Shown here one piece after another: positions 1 through 10,355 of a stretch of 64,000 nt of DNA (positions are counted from its first letter, which is position 1; the number at the start of each line of letters is the position of its first letter). The stretch is from Arachnopeziza araneosa (lineage: Eukaryota > Ascomycota > Leotiomycetes > Helotiales > Arachnopezizaceae). Below the pieces are notes generated by a model. It was given only the letters and a program-made list of their open reading frames with translations, was not told the origin of the DNA and did not search any database. A program made the position numbers and the translations under genes. Where the stretch lies: assembly GCA_003988855.1 (NCBI GenBank), contig QYAI01000088.1, forward strand, positions 1-64,000, given 5' to 3'.

Positions 1-1313
1 GTAAAAAAGTTACTCAGTGGGCTGACTGTTTGGATTAGGCCGCTGAGTTTCTAATTATATTATCAGTGGCAACTCAGTGGTAATCCAAACAGGGCCTAAG
101 TCTATTGTCTTTTGTCTAGCTTCAATAGAAAGAAAACAGTATATCCTAGAAGTTTCCTATAGAGTATACTGTATTGGAGATATTAAGGCACTGTCAGTCT
201 ATGGGAAATGATGGTAGGCAAAGAGGCTGTACTATACTAGAATTGTCTACCATGTCTATCGTATCTAACCATTCCCAACCTATCTAACAATTCCCAACGC
301 ACCCAACAACGTCCAACATACCTAGGTACCTATCCAACAACGTCTAACATGTCTAGCATATTTCAATGCCCCTATAAAATGAACCGGCTAAATAATTGCA
401 ACCTATCTTAGAAATATCCATGCACAATCTGTACAAACCGGCGCAGGACACAGAGACCAAGGTTTGGTTCCTCGAATTTGCACCACGTGAGTGGAGCTCG
501 GTTCTTTAGATATAGGCTACGCACGTATATGGGCCATTCATACCAGATGGAGATAAAAGAAAAGGAACGCGGACCCCGACGGCTTAAAGAGCGGAAGTAG
601 GGACGGATAGTAAGTGGTCGAGCTATCTAATTAGCCACTCTTCGAATCTTGCATATTCCTATTGTAATTCTTTGGCATACTATGTAATCTTTATGTCATG
701 GACAAACAAAGGTTAACTCTGGACCGATTATTATCCGTATGAATATTAACCACCAGAGTCTGACTGTAGTACTGACACGTGATATTGGACCACGTGATGT
801 CCCCTTGAGCTTCGTTTGTAGCGCCTCTGTATAGTACCATTCTTATACCTAGTCTTCGCTTAAAGTATGGACATCCTGATACTTTACTGTTATCCAAATG
901 GCTCTTTGGGAAGGTAGATTAGTGAAAGGAAAACTTAGCTGCTCCATGGTTCGGCGGAGTACCTATCACCAAACACAGAATTCTGCATAAATAGTGAGAT
1001 GGACTATCCAACAACGACTAGTGATCCGATGGCAGGCTGCAGGCAACAACTTGTTGGGCGGTAACTGATACTCGAGTACGGTAGGCTTAATTAGCGAGAT
1101 GTATCCACAGGGATGCGGCGAAGCAACTCAGCCATCATCCTATGTAGGTAACCAATTCATTGTCCCCTAGCATCGCTCACTGTCAGCTCATAGACCTTCA
1201 TTATTTCTCAGCCCAGCTTTCAAGTAAAAAGTTTGAACGTTCAGTCAATATATCGTTATTTCTCTCTGCTAGACCTTTCGTCAGCAATCTCACCTATTAT
1301 ATCATCTAGGATC
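1..1313. other. Intergenic region, AT-rich, no gene recognised
   Basis: No convincing coding frame is visible. The stretch holds a 67-bp hairpin-like repeat near its left end (listed separately). From about 270 to 360 there are short degenerate direct repeats around CCAACAACGT, and a similar motif recurs near 1007. It presumably includes the promoter and 5' leader of the HET gene that follows. Confidence 0.5.
26..92. repeat. Small MITE-like hairpin
   Basis: CTGTTTGGATTA at 26-37 is inverted exactly at 81-92 (TAATCCAAACAG). CTGAGT follows shortly inside on one arm and ACTCAG on the other. The interior is AT-rich. This could be a tiny palindromic element or the end of a larger one cut by the window edge. 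Confidence 0.4.
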
Positions 1314-3903
1314 ATGGATGACAATGAAGACAAGATTGTCATGATACAGCCAGGGCCTTCAGAGAATCCAGAGTCAAGCTGGACAGAGTTCGCAAAAGCC
1401 TCAGATTGTCAAACACCGAACAACAATTGCGTGGAAAGTGCACCACCACGATGCCAGACATGCGCCACGGTAACGGAGAATCTGTCCGGCTGTGTCGAAA
1501 CCATCCACCGCAGCAGCACCACATATCCGGAAGTGGTCCAGGGGAGGAAAGTCTATTGCGGCATACAATGGGACGTACAGCTGACGAAGCTCGTCGAGGC
1601 TACATCCTTCCGGTGCCAATTCTGCAGCTTCGTGCTGGACAAGTTCTTCTGCCAGTTTGACTTTGGCAATGGGGGAGGCATGGTGGTCGACGCGATGTGG
1701 CTGTACAGCCCGGAAAGGTCATGGTACGGGGACCTGGAGAACACAGAACGCTGTGAGCGAGCCATCGAGCGCGGATCCCAAATTGCTGAAGTCCTTGAAA
1801 ATGACATGTTGGGGTTTTGGGTTGTTCCTCATCACACCCGCCTTGCTGGCATGGGCCCGTCCAATTTTACGAGGTTGGAAATTCGGCTCCTAAAACCGAA
1901 TGTGAGCAGCAAGAACATGAAGTTTTTCCACAAGAATCAGGTTGAGGTGGATGTGTTCGCCGCGAAAGGTAATGCGTTATTGAGTAGTGTGTCGATTTCT
2001 TACTAACAATCATGAACTAGGCAATCCCGCCGAGAAGCATGCTAAAACCAAACCGCCAAATGGGTCTCCAAATTCAGAAGAAGGGCTCAAACAAGCAGCA
2101 GCTTGGCTGGATGAGTGTTCGCGTTTACACGGGCCCCTGTGTTCTCGTGACCAGCCCTATCTGCCCACTCGCGTTCTTGATGTCTCTGGCGGAGACTTTA
2201 TTCGTCTGCACGTTTCTCACGAAAAGAGCTCAGGAAACTACACAGCTCTCAGCTACTGTTGGGGCGGCCCGCAGAAATTCCAGACGACGCAAAGCACGCT
2301 GAGTCAGATGATTGATGGTTTTCCGGTTCAGGATCTGCCAAGGACTTTACGCGACGCTGTCACCGTCACGCAGAGTCTGAAAATCAAATATCTCTGGATC
2401 GATGCTCTCTGTATCATCCAAGACTCTCCTGAGGATCAGAGCTATGAGATTAGCAAGATGGCTGGCATTTACAAGTATGCAGACTTGACCATATGTGCGG
2501 CCAACGCGAGAAAAGCCGACGAAGGTTTCCTGCATGACACCTCAGATCCGGAAACTGGCTTGTGGAAGGGTATGATCCCCATGTCATACCCTATGTATTC
2601 CAAAGGTAAAGAGGAAGTGTCCAACGACAAAGATCCTCGCCTTCTCGACATCGGTACGATTTGGCTCACGGAAGATACACAGATGTACCCAATGTTTGGC
2701 GATCCGATTTCCGAGCGTGCGTGGACCCTACAAGAGCGCCTCCTGTCTCCTCGTCTACTTTACTATGGGAGATGGCCGATGTGGAGATGTCAAGGTGCGG
2801 TGCACACAGATGGCGGTTCACTGTCTCAGACTTCCGCTATTCTGCAAGCCCAAGAGCGTCCGTTGCTCCAGACCTCCCGCAACTCGACCACAGTCAGTGC
2901 AGTTTCCAATCCCAAGCTAGATTTTTTCACGTTGAAGCAGCTATACCAGACCTGGTACAGTATAATCGAGAACTACAGCAGGCGAGATATTGGCACCTTT
3001 TCCGATCGCCTCCCTGCTGTTGCAGGTATCTCGAGCGAGTTTCATCGGATCACTGGAGCTGAATATGCGGCTGGTCTGTGGAAAGAAAACTTCATCCACG
3101 ATCTGATGTGGACCACCGGATCTCAACTACAAGACTGGCAACTGCGGCCCGCATCTGGCGTGCCCAGCTGGAGTTGGGTATCCGTCGACGCTGAGATCAC
3201 CTACAGCAACATCACAGAAGATTCAAAGCAGGAAGCGATTATGCTCGAATGCAAAGTCATGCCGACCAATCGTGGCATGGTGTTTGGAGAAGTCGCCCAG
3301 GGCCGGGCCGTCGTCTCTGGTCTCTTCGCCAAGATCAACCGCGACGACGCCCTGATCCTGCTGCAGGATTCAAAGCTGGGCCCATCCCAATCGATGAACA
3401 TCGACACGGATCCGAAGTCCGGCCCCAGATGGCTGCAAGATATTCTCAAGGGCGCCATGCGGTCGAAAGGCAGGACGCGGCCCGGCCGACAAGACGGTCA
3501 ATTGAAGTTGGGTGCAGACAGCCTTCCGTTCCAAACGATCCACTACCAGATGGAGTCCGCCTATTCATCGACGACAGCAACCGAGAGACGACCCTACCAA
3601 CCCCTATCAGCCCCGAAAATCCCCACCATGCTCCAAGAACGGCTGGTCTCCCCATCCGACCCGGAAGATCTCTCCACAGGGTTCCCAGAGACGGTCTACG
3701 CACTGATCACGTTCAGTCGCGACTGGAAGATGGACGAGTTTAACAAAGATAAGAAGATGGAGAAGACGTGCTACTCTGGACTTCTGCTAGAAGACGTCGG
3801 GGAAGGATGCTATAAGAGGGTCGGGGCTTTTGTGAATGAGAGCCGGGATTGGATGGATCAGAACGTGAGTCCTTGGCTGCGGATGGATATTACGCTTATG
3901 TGA
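1314..3903 (+). CDS. HET-domain (heterokaryon incompatibility) protein
   Basis: Two exons, 1314-1968 and 2021-3903, are joined by a 52-nt GT-AG intron with a TACTAAC branch site, giving about 845 residues. The HET signature is clear: YTALSYCWGG at about 292-301, then LWIDALCIIQD, then the Y..ADLTICAANA segment, then SERAWTLQERLLSPRLL. A C-terminal PSWSWVSVDAE segment is usual for the family. The N-terminal ~210 residues carry several Cys pairs, as often seen upstream of HET domains. The frame is open upstream of 1314, but 1314 is the first ATG. HET proteins act in vegetative incompatibility and cell death; the partner of this one is unknown. Polypurine codon choice gives no sign of decay. Confidence 0.9.
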
Positions 3904-4238
3904 TATCAATCCATGAAGGTGATGAAGCTTTATTGAACAACTGCTACACTAAATGTTACCCATCCTACTTTCTTGATCATCCAACAATCACGGATAGTGG
4001 TTTACAATCTTGACGGTAGTTATCGACTATTCGTCATTCTCATGGCTCCAAAAGAGTCTCTGCTTCGTTTTACATTGGATCAATGCCTACTTCTTTGCAA
4101 TGAAGGCCTCTTTTTGATATGCATAATTGACGAGTAAGACGCTCTCTTCATTTTTCTTTTGAATTTGTGCTACATGCCTCGTTTTTGTGATTGCACATCA
4201 CATCTCCCATTGGCCACCAATCAACTACACTCTCATAA
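3904..4238. other. Convergent intergenic spacer
   Basis: The spacer lies between the 3' ends of the HET gene and the N-myristoyltransferase gene. It is AT-rich with no gene visible and probably carries both 3' UTRs. Confidence 0.5.
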
Positions 4239-5999
4239 CTACAACATCACAACCCCTACTCCACTTAGCCCACTATCTAAACTATTCTTCCTATCCACAC
4301 CACCCGCAATCGGATTGGCATTGTAATTATACAAATAATAATGCAATTGGCCATCGCCAGCTCCGAATTTCTGCTGCTCCAAAAACAAATTGTTATCCAT
4401 GAGGGTGAGGGCATTGAAGACGTCAAACTTGAATTTCTTGGCCAGGACGAGAGCGTCATTGACGAGTGAATTTAGATGTGTTGAATAATCGGTTTGGGAG
4501 ATTGAGGGATCGAGGCCTGTTTCTGTTGCGTAGTAGAAGAGGTAGGCTGCTTTTACGGATTTGTGGTTCGGGTTGTTAATCACAGAGGATTCAAGGGAGT
4601 AGAAAGAGAAGAAATCTGTAATGGCTTTGGTAGAGGGATCCTAAATGGGTGAGTACTTGTTGATCTATTGGGATTGAATACTTGCCTCAACGACATATGC
4701 CCAAACGACTTGTTCTCCAGAGGCCCCTTTCTTGTGGAGTAGCCAGTGCTCGACTTCTTCTTTAGTGAATACAGGAGCCATGTCAAATTTCGTCATGAAT
4801 CTTTTTAAAAGACTTAAAACACCGTCGATATCTTTTACTTCCATCGCTCTTAAATTTTTGGTGGCGGTATGGTCCGGTAGAGCGTATTTGCGTATTTGAT
4901 ATTGAGGCTTGCTGTTCGCTGGCAGAGGGCTGAATCCAACTTCATACAACTTCTGCCACTCTAACGACCGATGGAAGTATCTACAAGTGCTGACTGGCTT
5001 GGGAAGAACAACACCTGCGGTGTAAATAGCTTGGTAGATTCCATTGACGTAACATCGACGTGTAATCTCTTTGATGAGAACCGGAGTCAGGCGCTTGGCT
5101 CTAAGCTTCTTATGAATACAAAGAAAGTTAACCTCAGATGCGTGGAGAACCTTTTTCCGGACTCGGAGTTCGACAGGAATAGCTGAGATGAAGGCGACTA
5201 GTTTGCGAGATGTTGTCGCACGAACTCCGACATGCCATTCCGGTTTCCAGCCTGGAGACAAAAGAGCCCTACAGAGTAAGCAAGTATTCCCAACCAAGGA
5301 AATAACTTACCAGTGAAGAAAAGACTTGGAGTAGTTAAATCTGAACATGGCCTCGTCATCCTCCACATAATGCCCATAAAGTAACGTATAAACCTCCTCA
5401 ATCTCCGTATCGTCCGTCAAATCCATAGTGACCCACTCAAATCCATCAATCAGCGGCCCAGGATTCTTAGGAACCTGTTCCGGATCAATGATCTTGAAAG
5501 GACCCTCCTCAATATTCTTTTCGCTATCCCCAAACTTTGGAACCGGTTGTGTACCCCAGAACTTGTAATTGGCCATATCCTTGACGTTCTTCCCACTGCT
5601 CGCGAGTCCCGTCATCACATCCTCGAGCTTTAATTTCTTCAGCGCCTCTTGTGCCGACTTGGATGTGAGATCAGTGCCTGCCCCGACGCCGAGTTCCTGC
5701 GCGAGCGCGGGGTTCATCTTCAGCAATTCCTGGATCTGCGCGCCATTCAGGCTCCCCAGAAGTTTCGAGGCATCATTGGCGTCGCTGCTTCCACTGGCTT
5801 CGGATTTGCCGGTGATGGCAGCTTTTATGCGCTTCCTCTTGGACTTCTTCTTCTTCGCTGCGGTTGTGGGAGCTGCCCCGCTGGCCTCCTCTGCTTCTTC
5901 TTCAGCCTCGGATTCGACCTGGGCATTCTTATCGGTCTTCAGTTCTTCCTTGATTTCTTCCACGCCCTTTCCCTTATCAAGTGGTGCTGAGTCCGCCAT
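4239..5999 (-). CDS. NMT1: Glycylpeptide N-tetradecanoyltransferase (N-myristoyltransferase)
   Basis: Three exons, 5999-5311, 5268-4686 and 4640-4239, give about 557 residues. The enzyme transfers myristate from myristoyl-CoA to the N-terminal glycine of cytosolic proteins. The N-terminal ~110 residues are charged and low-complexity, with a Lys/Arg-rich block typical of the ribosome-associated tail. The conserved core starts near YKFWGTQPVPKF. NYSKSFLHWALLSPGW is restored across intron 1. HASEVNFLCIHKKLR and the AITDFFSFYSLES segment are family signatures. The protein ends in GVGVVML, so the catalytic C-terminal carboxylate is preserved. Intron 1 (5269-5310) is GT-AG. Intron 2 (4641-4685) begins with GC, a GC-AG intron, and is needed for the in-frame VVED-PST junction. 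An intact housekeeping gene. Confidence 0.96.
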
Positions 6000-6669
6000 G
6001 GTGATTTTGTTGTTGTGGGAGAAATCACCAGCTGTCCTCTTTCAGGGCAGAGGTGAAATGGGATGGCGGGGTCTGAGTGTGGCTAGGGCAGGTTAGGCGC
6101 GGTTAGCGACGTGGCTGACCAACTTCGAGTAAAGTTAACTAGTGTAGATAAGAATACAGCCTGAGAATACAGTCGTTTGCAACACAGAACGCCCAGGAGA
6201 ACGCCATCTTCCAAAGTTCTGACGCGTCCAGTACTCTTCAACAATATGGCGACAACACACGCGAAGGAGACTGGAGATGAAGGGCCTTGGAGTGACATCT
6301 TTAGCAGGTGGCCATAGGTTCCTCTTGATTTTGTGAAGCTTCATGCCCTCCACTACCCTATAAACCACCGGTCGCCGACGTCTGCAAATCCCTCGCCCTC
6401 TTCTTTCTTGATTTGCACGATAGTGCCGCGTATCATCCGAGTAGGCTGTATTCTAGGGCTATACTATCAATTTATATTCGGGTGATTGTAACCGACGCAC
6501 CTTATATATGTAGATTCATATCCCCCACATCAATACTATGCCAAACCCCAAGAACTCCAAGTTCCACTCAAGTACCGCAAGCCTATGACCATGAAGGTAC
6601 TATTCGACGACAACCATTCTCACCACTGAAACGCTCATACTGACCTTAGCCTAGCCCACTCACTTGCTC
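6000..6669. other. Intergenic promoter region
   Basis: The region lies upstream of NMT1 (minus strand) and upstream of the lectin-like gene (plus strand). A possible 5' exon of the lectin gene lies around 6580-6597, ending before GTACTA, and could splice to 6682 in frame. I could not establish a signal-peptide-encoding exon. Confidence 0.35.
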
Positions 6670-7116
6670 ATGATTGTAGGCCTTCCAACAATCAATGCCG
6701 CATTCGCCCCCATAAAAAATATCGGAAACAACCTTTGCCTTACCGCCAATTCTACCGACAGCATAGCACTGGCCCCTTGTAGCAGCGATAGTTCCGATGC
6801 ACAGCTCTGGAACGCCACCGAGATGAACGGGAACAACGTCTATAACATTGTAAACCAACAAACCGGCGCTTGCCTTTACATCGACTATCCTGTTACCTCC
6901 GGAACCCCCCTTGCTCTGGCGACATGCACTTTGGCGAGCCCTGATGACCCCTATCAAAACCATCTTCTTTTCCAGACTGACCATGCGCCTCCGAGTTCAG
7001 TTGAGTTGTGGAGCCGGACGTGGACGGCTTTGTGCATTGATGGGAGTGACGGGATCACTGCTAGACTTGCTGAATGTGATTCTATTACTCTGATTGAGCA
7101 GTGGGCAATTGGGTGA
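6670..7116 (+). CDS. Small beta-trefoil (ricin B-type) lectin-like protein
   Basis: About 148 residues from the ATG at 6670. The fold call rests on the spacing of beta-trefoil repeats. GNNLCLTAN, then LAPCSS..AQLWN, then NQQTGACLYID, LALATC, ALCIDG and a final EQWAIG resemble the repeated C..L and QxW motifs of ricin B lectins. Such proteins bind carbohydrates and are often secreted. No clear signal peptide is seen from this start. The short hydrophobic run MIVGLPTINAAFA may be the end of one, or a 5' exon upstream of an acceptor at 6681 may supply it. Family call moderate, start uncertain. Confidence 0.6.
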   Translation: MIVGLPTINAAFAPIKNIGNNLCLTANSTDSIALAPCSSDSSDAQLWNATEMNGNNVYNIVNQQTGACLYIDYPVTSGTPLALATCTLASPDDPYQNHLLFQTDHAPPSSVELWSRTWTALCIDGSDGITARLAECDSITLIEQWAIG

Positions 7117-7993
7117 AGACTGGATGAATGTGATGGAGGCTGGGTAGACTGCGGAAATTGTTTTGTTTCGGAAGCGACTTGACATGCGACACAGGCAGAC
7201 CAGTAATAGAATGAAAGGAATTGAATCACTCGTCCTAGCGGTGCAGCTCAGTAAAGAATTTATTTGTTTGCAAAGAGGACACCGAAATCAAACCTGACTG
7301 TAGTTTTTGCTGGTGGGAATATCCTTTTCTTTCTTATCTCTGACCTAAAAGGTGAGGTTCGCCATAGCTACAAGACTCTCACTTCTTAAGGATTACTTGC
7401 TGTTACCTGATGGATGAGCGGATATATGTTGTATTCATTGAGGAGAGAAGTCTGCGCCGGATCTATTCTATATACAAAAACGGAGGTCACGTGAGAGGTC
7501 ACGTGATGTGGAAGGAATATTCCTGCAGCAGAACTTATCAAAAACATTATATAAAGTAAAGGATAAAAGACAGTAAAAAAGCTTAAATTTCTATTTATAC
7601 GGGTAGTAGAAAAGCCTGCATTTCTTAGCGAAGGTCGCGTTGCGTCAAATCTTGGTCTCAGCCTGCCTGCTCAATCTCCAACTTTTCCCTGGTCCCTAAT
7701 GCGGCGCCCTTAACTCCAACGTTGAGCCGATCCCCGGCTTCCCAAACATCACTTCTTACACCTCTCCTCACGAGCTCAGTAATCTTTTAATCCATTTTTA
7801 ATCCATTTGTCAGGCGCGGCCGCGCATGAGATCCGACTGGTTGGGACTCGGGCAGATTCGAACGGAATTCCGCTCCATTTGTGTGGGATTCCGTCTCCAC
7901 TGGGCGGACTCCCGCGATATAAAACATGGCGATCCGAATGGATTAACCACGCACAGCTCTCATCCGCCTCTTGTAGATGGTCGGGCAGAGGAA
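7117..7993. other. Intergenic region upstream of the Zn2Cys6 regulator
   Basis: Closely spaced CACGTGA motifs occur near 7488 and 7499, E-box-like sites with an intervening GAGGT. A TATAAAA sequence lies at about 7918, some 75 bases before the chosen start of the regulator. No gene is seen. Confidence 0.4.
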
Positions 7994-9981
7994 ATGGAAA
8001 TGGCTGTCTCGAATACCTCGATGCAGTACGGCCAGGCTTGCCAGGCTTGCGCACACTCCAAATGCCGCTGCATTGCTCGCGCCAGCGGCCACGGCTGCCA
8101 GAGGTGGGTCTGGCCTTAGCTGTTATAGGGGCGAAACCCTAATGCTCTAGATGCTAACCTTTGCCGTCCACCAGATGCCACCGTTTGCACAAGGAGTGCC
8201 GCCTGGCGGTGCGGGTTCGTAAGCCCAAAGCGCTGTCCAAAACCGCGCAGCTGGAACAGAAACTGGACGGGTTGATGTCCATGTTGCAGCCCAAGGCGGA
8301 TCCGACACCGCTATCGCCAGGATCAATTCGTTCGGGCCAGTCACCATCCAACCACAGTCCAGACCAAGGCGCCGCTTCAATATCGGATATACCGTCACAG
8401 GATGGGCTGTTTAACGTCTTTTCAGTGGCCGACGAGGACGAGTTCCTACGGGCTTTCTGCCGTGACAAACTGTCCTACTTCCCTTTCATCTACATACCCC
8501 CTGGCACATCGGTACAGCAGCTGAAACAAACCTCCCCGTTCCTTTGGCAATGTATCGCCGCGGCTCAAACCGGCAACTCTGTTCACCAGACCCAGATGGT
8601 GGCCAGTATCAGGGAAACGGCCGCCAGGAAGCTGCTTGTGGACTGTACCAAGACCCTGGATCTTCTCCAGGGTTTGTTCGTCTACGCAGGCTGGTAAGGC
8701 TCCGCCCCTTGAAATAAGAGCCGCATTTCATAATGCTTAACATACACAGGATCGCGTACCAGAGCCAGCCCCAGATACAGTCCCCTTGCGTATACACCCA
8801 GATGGCCATTGCCATCGTCCTAGAGCTCGGTCTCGACAAGCCACCTCGTGACGCAGGTGTCAACATCATGACCGAATTCCCCATGGCGGAGGCTCTACCG
8901 CATTTACGGCTGCCAGTGTCATCTGCTCGCACCATGAACGAAAGACGCGCTGCAATTAGCTGTTGTATACTCAGCTCCGCGTACGCCACCTGTCCTTTCT
9001 GTCGTAGCCTGGAAGTATCTGCACTAAATATGCTATAGAAATTCTCAATTCGTCGGCCTCGTGGAGCCTCTCCGATGGAACATTTACCTGGCTGAGTCTC
9101 TAAAGGTCCTCTCAGAAAGGCATGAGACAAAAAATGATTCGATCCTGGTGGAAATCTGTCGCATTCGGTTGATCACAGACAAAATTGTCAAGCTAACTCG
9201 CCGTGAACACGAGATTTCCGAGGCGCCGCAAGCACCACTGTATTTCCATATGAACGCACTCAAACTGGAGCTCGATGACCTCAAAATCAAAATGGCTCCC
9301 GATCTTCTACAAGATAGTAAGCCATAACATCAAAGCCGTCTTGTGAATATTACTCGGATCTGACTGATATTGGGGGCCTTAGAACGCATGATCATGCATC
9401 TTTCTCATGCAGAAATCTCCCTTTACGCAATTGCGACCCTAAAAATCTACCCTCGGGCAGATGTGGGGGACACGAAGAGGCTAGACTACCTCTACGCGTG
9501 CTTGATGGCTACGAAGAGATTTTTCGACTGTTTCTACAAAATCATCCCCACAGATTACACGGCTCTCTCGTGTCTGCACTTGATAGAGGGTGCCCGATGC
9601 CTTTATACCCTGTTTCACCTAACTGTATTGGAGCATCCGGGATGGGACCGTGAAGCAGTTCGCAATACGTTGGATATCCTGCAGGTTGTCGACTACTTCG
9701 ATCGGTCACTGCAACAGGCGGAAGAACAGCTCGGCCTCCGGACACTGGGTAGCCAGCCCAGAAATCTCAACAACCTTGTTCTAATGGTCCATAGGCTACG
9801 GACGAGATGGACAACGATCCTGCAGGATCAGGAAGCGGCTGCGCCCAACTTGACCTTAGATATGACGACCCAAGATCTGGGCGATTGGTATTTGGACAGT
9901 ATGTTTGTCGGGCCAGGGAATTCGTGGATGAGTGATCCGGGAATATCGGGGATGGACACATTAGATGCCGACGGCATTTAG
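7994..9981 (+). CDS. Zn2Cys6 fungal transcription factor
   Basis: Five exons: 7994-8103, 8175-8693, 8750-9014, 9067-9316 and 9383-9981, about 580 residues. The binuclear zinc cluster near residues 15-45 has spacing C-x2-C-x6-C-x8-C-x2-C-x6-C and is split by intron 1. The splice recreates GCQRCHRLHKEC. A basic linker (VRKPK) and a short coiled coil (LEQKLDGLMSMLQ) follow, as in GAL4-type dimerising factors. The middle part, DLLQGLFVYAGW through RSLEPLRWNIYLAESL, matches the fungal-specific regulatory domain. The junction at 9014/9067 was chosen because it yields SLEPLRW. The ATG at 7826 is also in frame, but 7994 lies better relative to a TATA-like box. It sits directly upstream of an MFS transporter on the same strand and is a likely local regulator. 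Confidence 0.88.
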
Positions 9982-10150
9982 GCCTATGTACGTAGATATG
10001 CACGGAGGCTCCAACGGAAATTTGGACGGAGACTCTGGGTAATCAAGTTAATAAATCACCACCTATAATATGTTACTAGACTAATAAAACTACTCTAATA
10101 GAACCCGTGTTTCGGCCGGGGGCTATATGACAATGTAGAGCCAATCATAT

Positions 10151-10218
10151 GGTGCGTCGGATCGGCCAAAGTCCCAACCTCGATGGTACGTCGGAGCGGC
10201 GTAAGTCCCAACCTCGAT
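10151..10218. promoter_or_regulatory. Two tandem 34-bp repeats with CGG-N2-CGG, candidate operator
   Basis: Two adjacent 34-bp units, 10151-10184 and 10185-10218, differ at four positions. Each contains CGG, two bases, CGG (10158-10165 and the equivalent in unit 2). CGG direct repeats are classical Zn2Cys6 half-sites. They sit between the Zn2Cys6 gene and the MFS gene, 138-205 bases upstream of the preferred MFS start. The frame is open through them, so they could also be translated in an N-terminally longer form. Confidence 0.5.
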
Positions 10219-10355
10219 GGTGCTGCTTCTGCGCCCGATACAAGAAGGGACCGCTGGGAGCCTCAACACCTCATCATGTTATGAGAAAGGATCATAATTT
10301 GTCGAAGAACTCTTGGAAATATTCTTTCACTTGGGCTCGCATCATCTTCGCAGCG

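Noticed and set aside
5569..6096. Plus-strand frame of 175 codons opposite NMT1
   Set aside because: Antisense shadow of the NMT1 first exon.
10149..10355. N-terminal extension of the MFS protein from the ATG at 10149
   Set aside because: It would translate a tandem regulatory-looking repeat and adds no homologous residues; 10356 is preferred.
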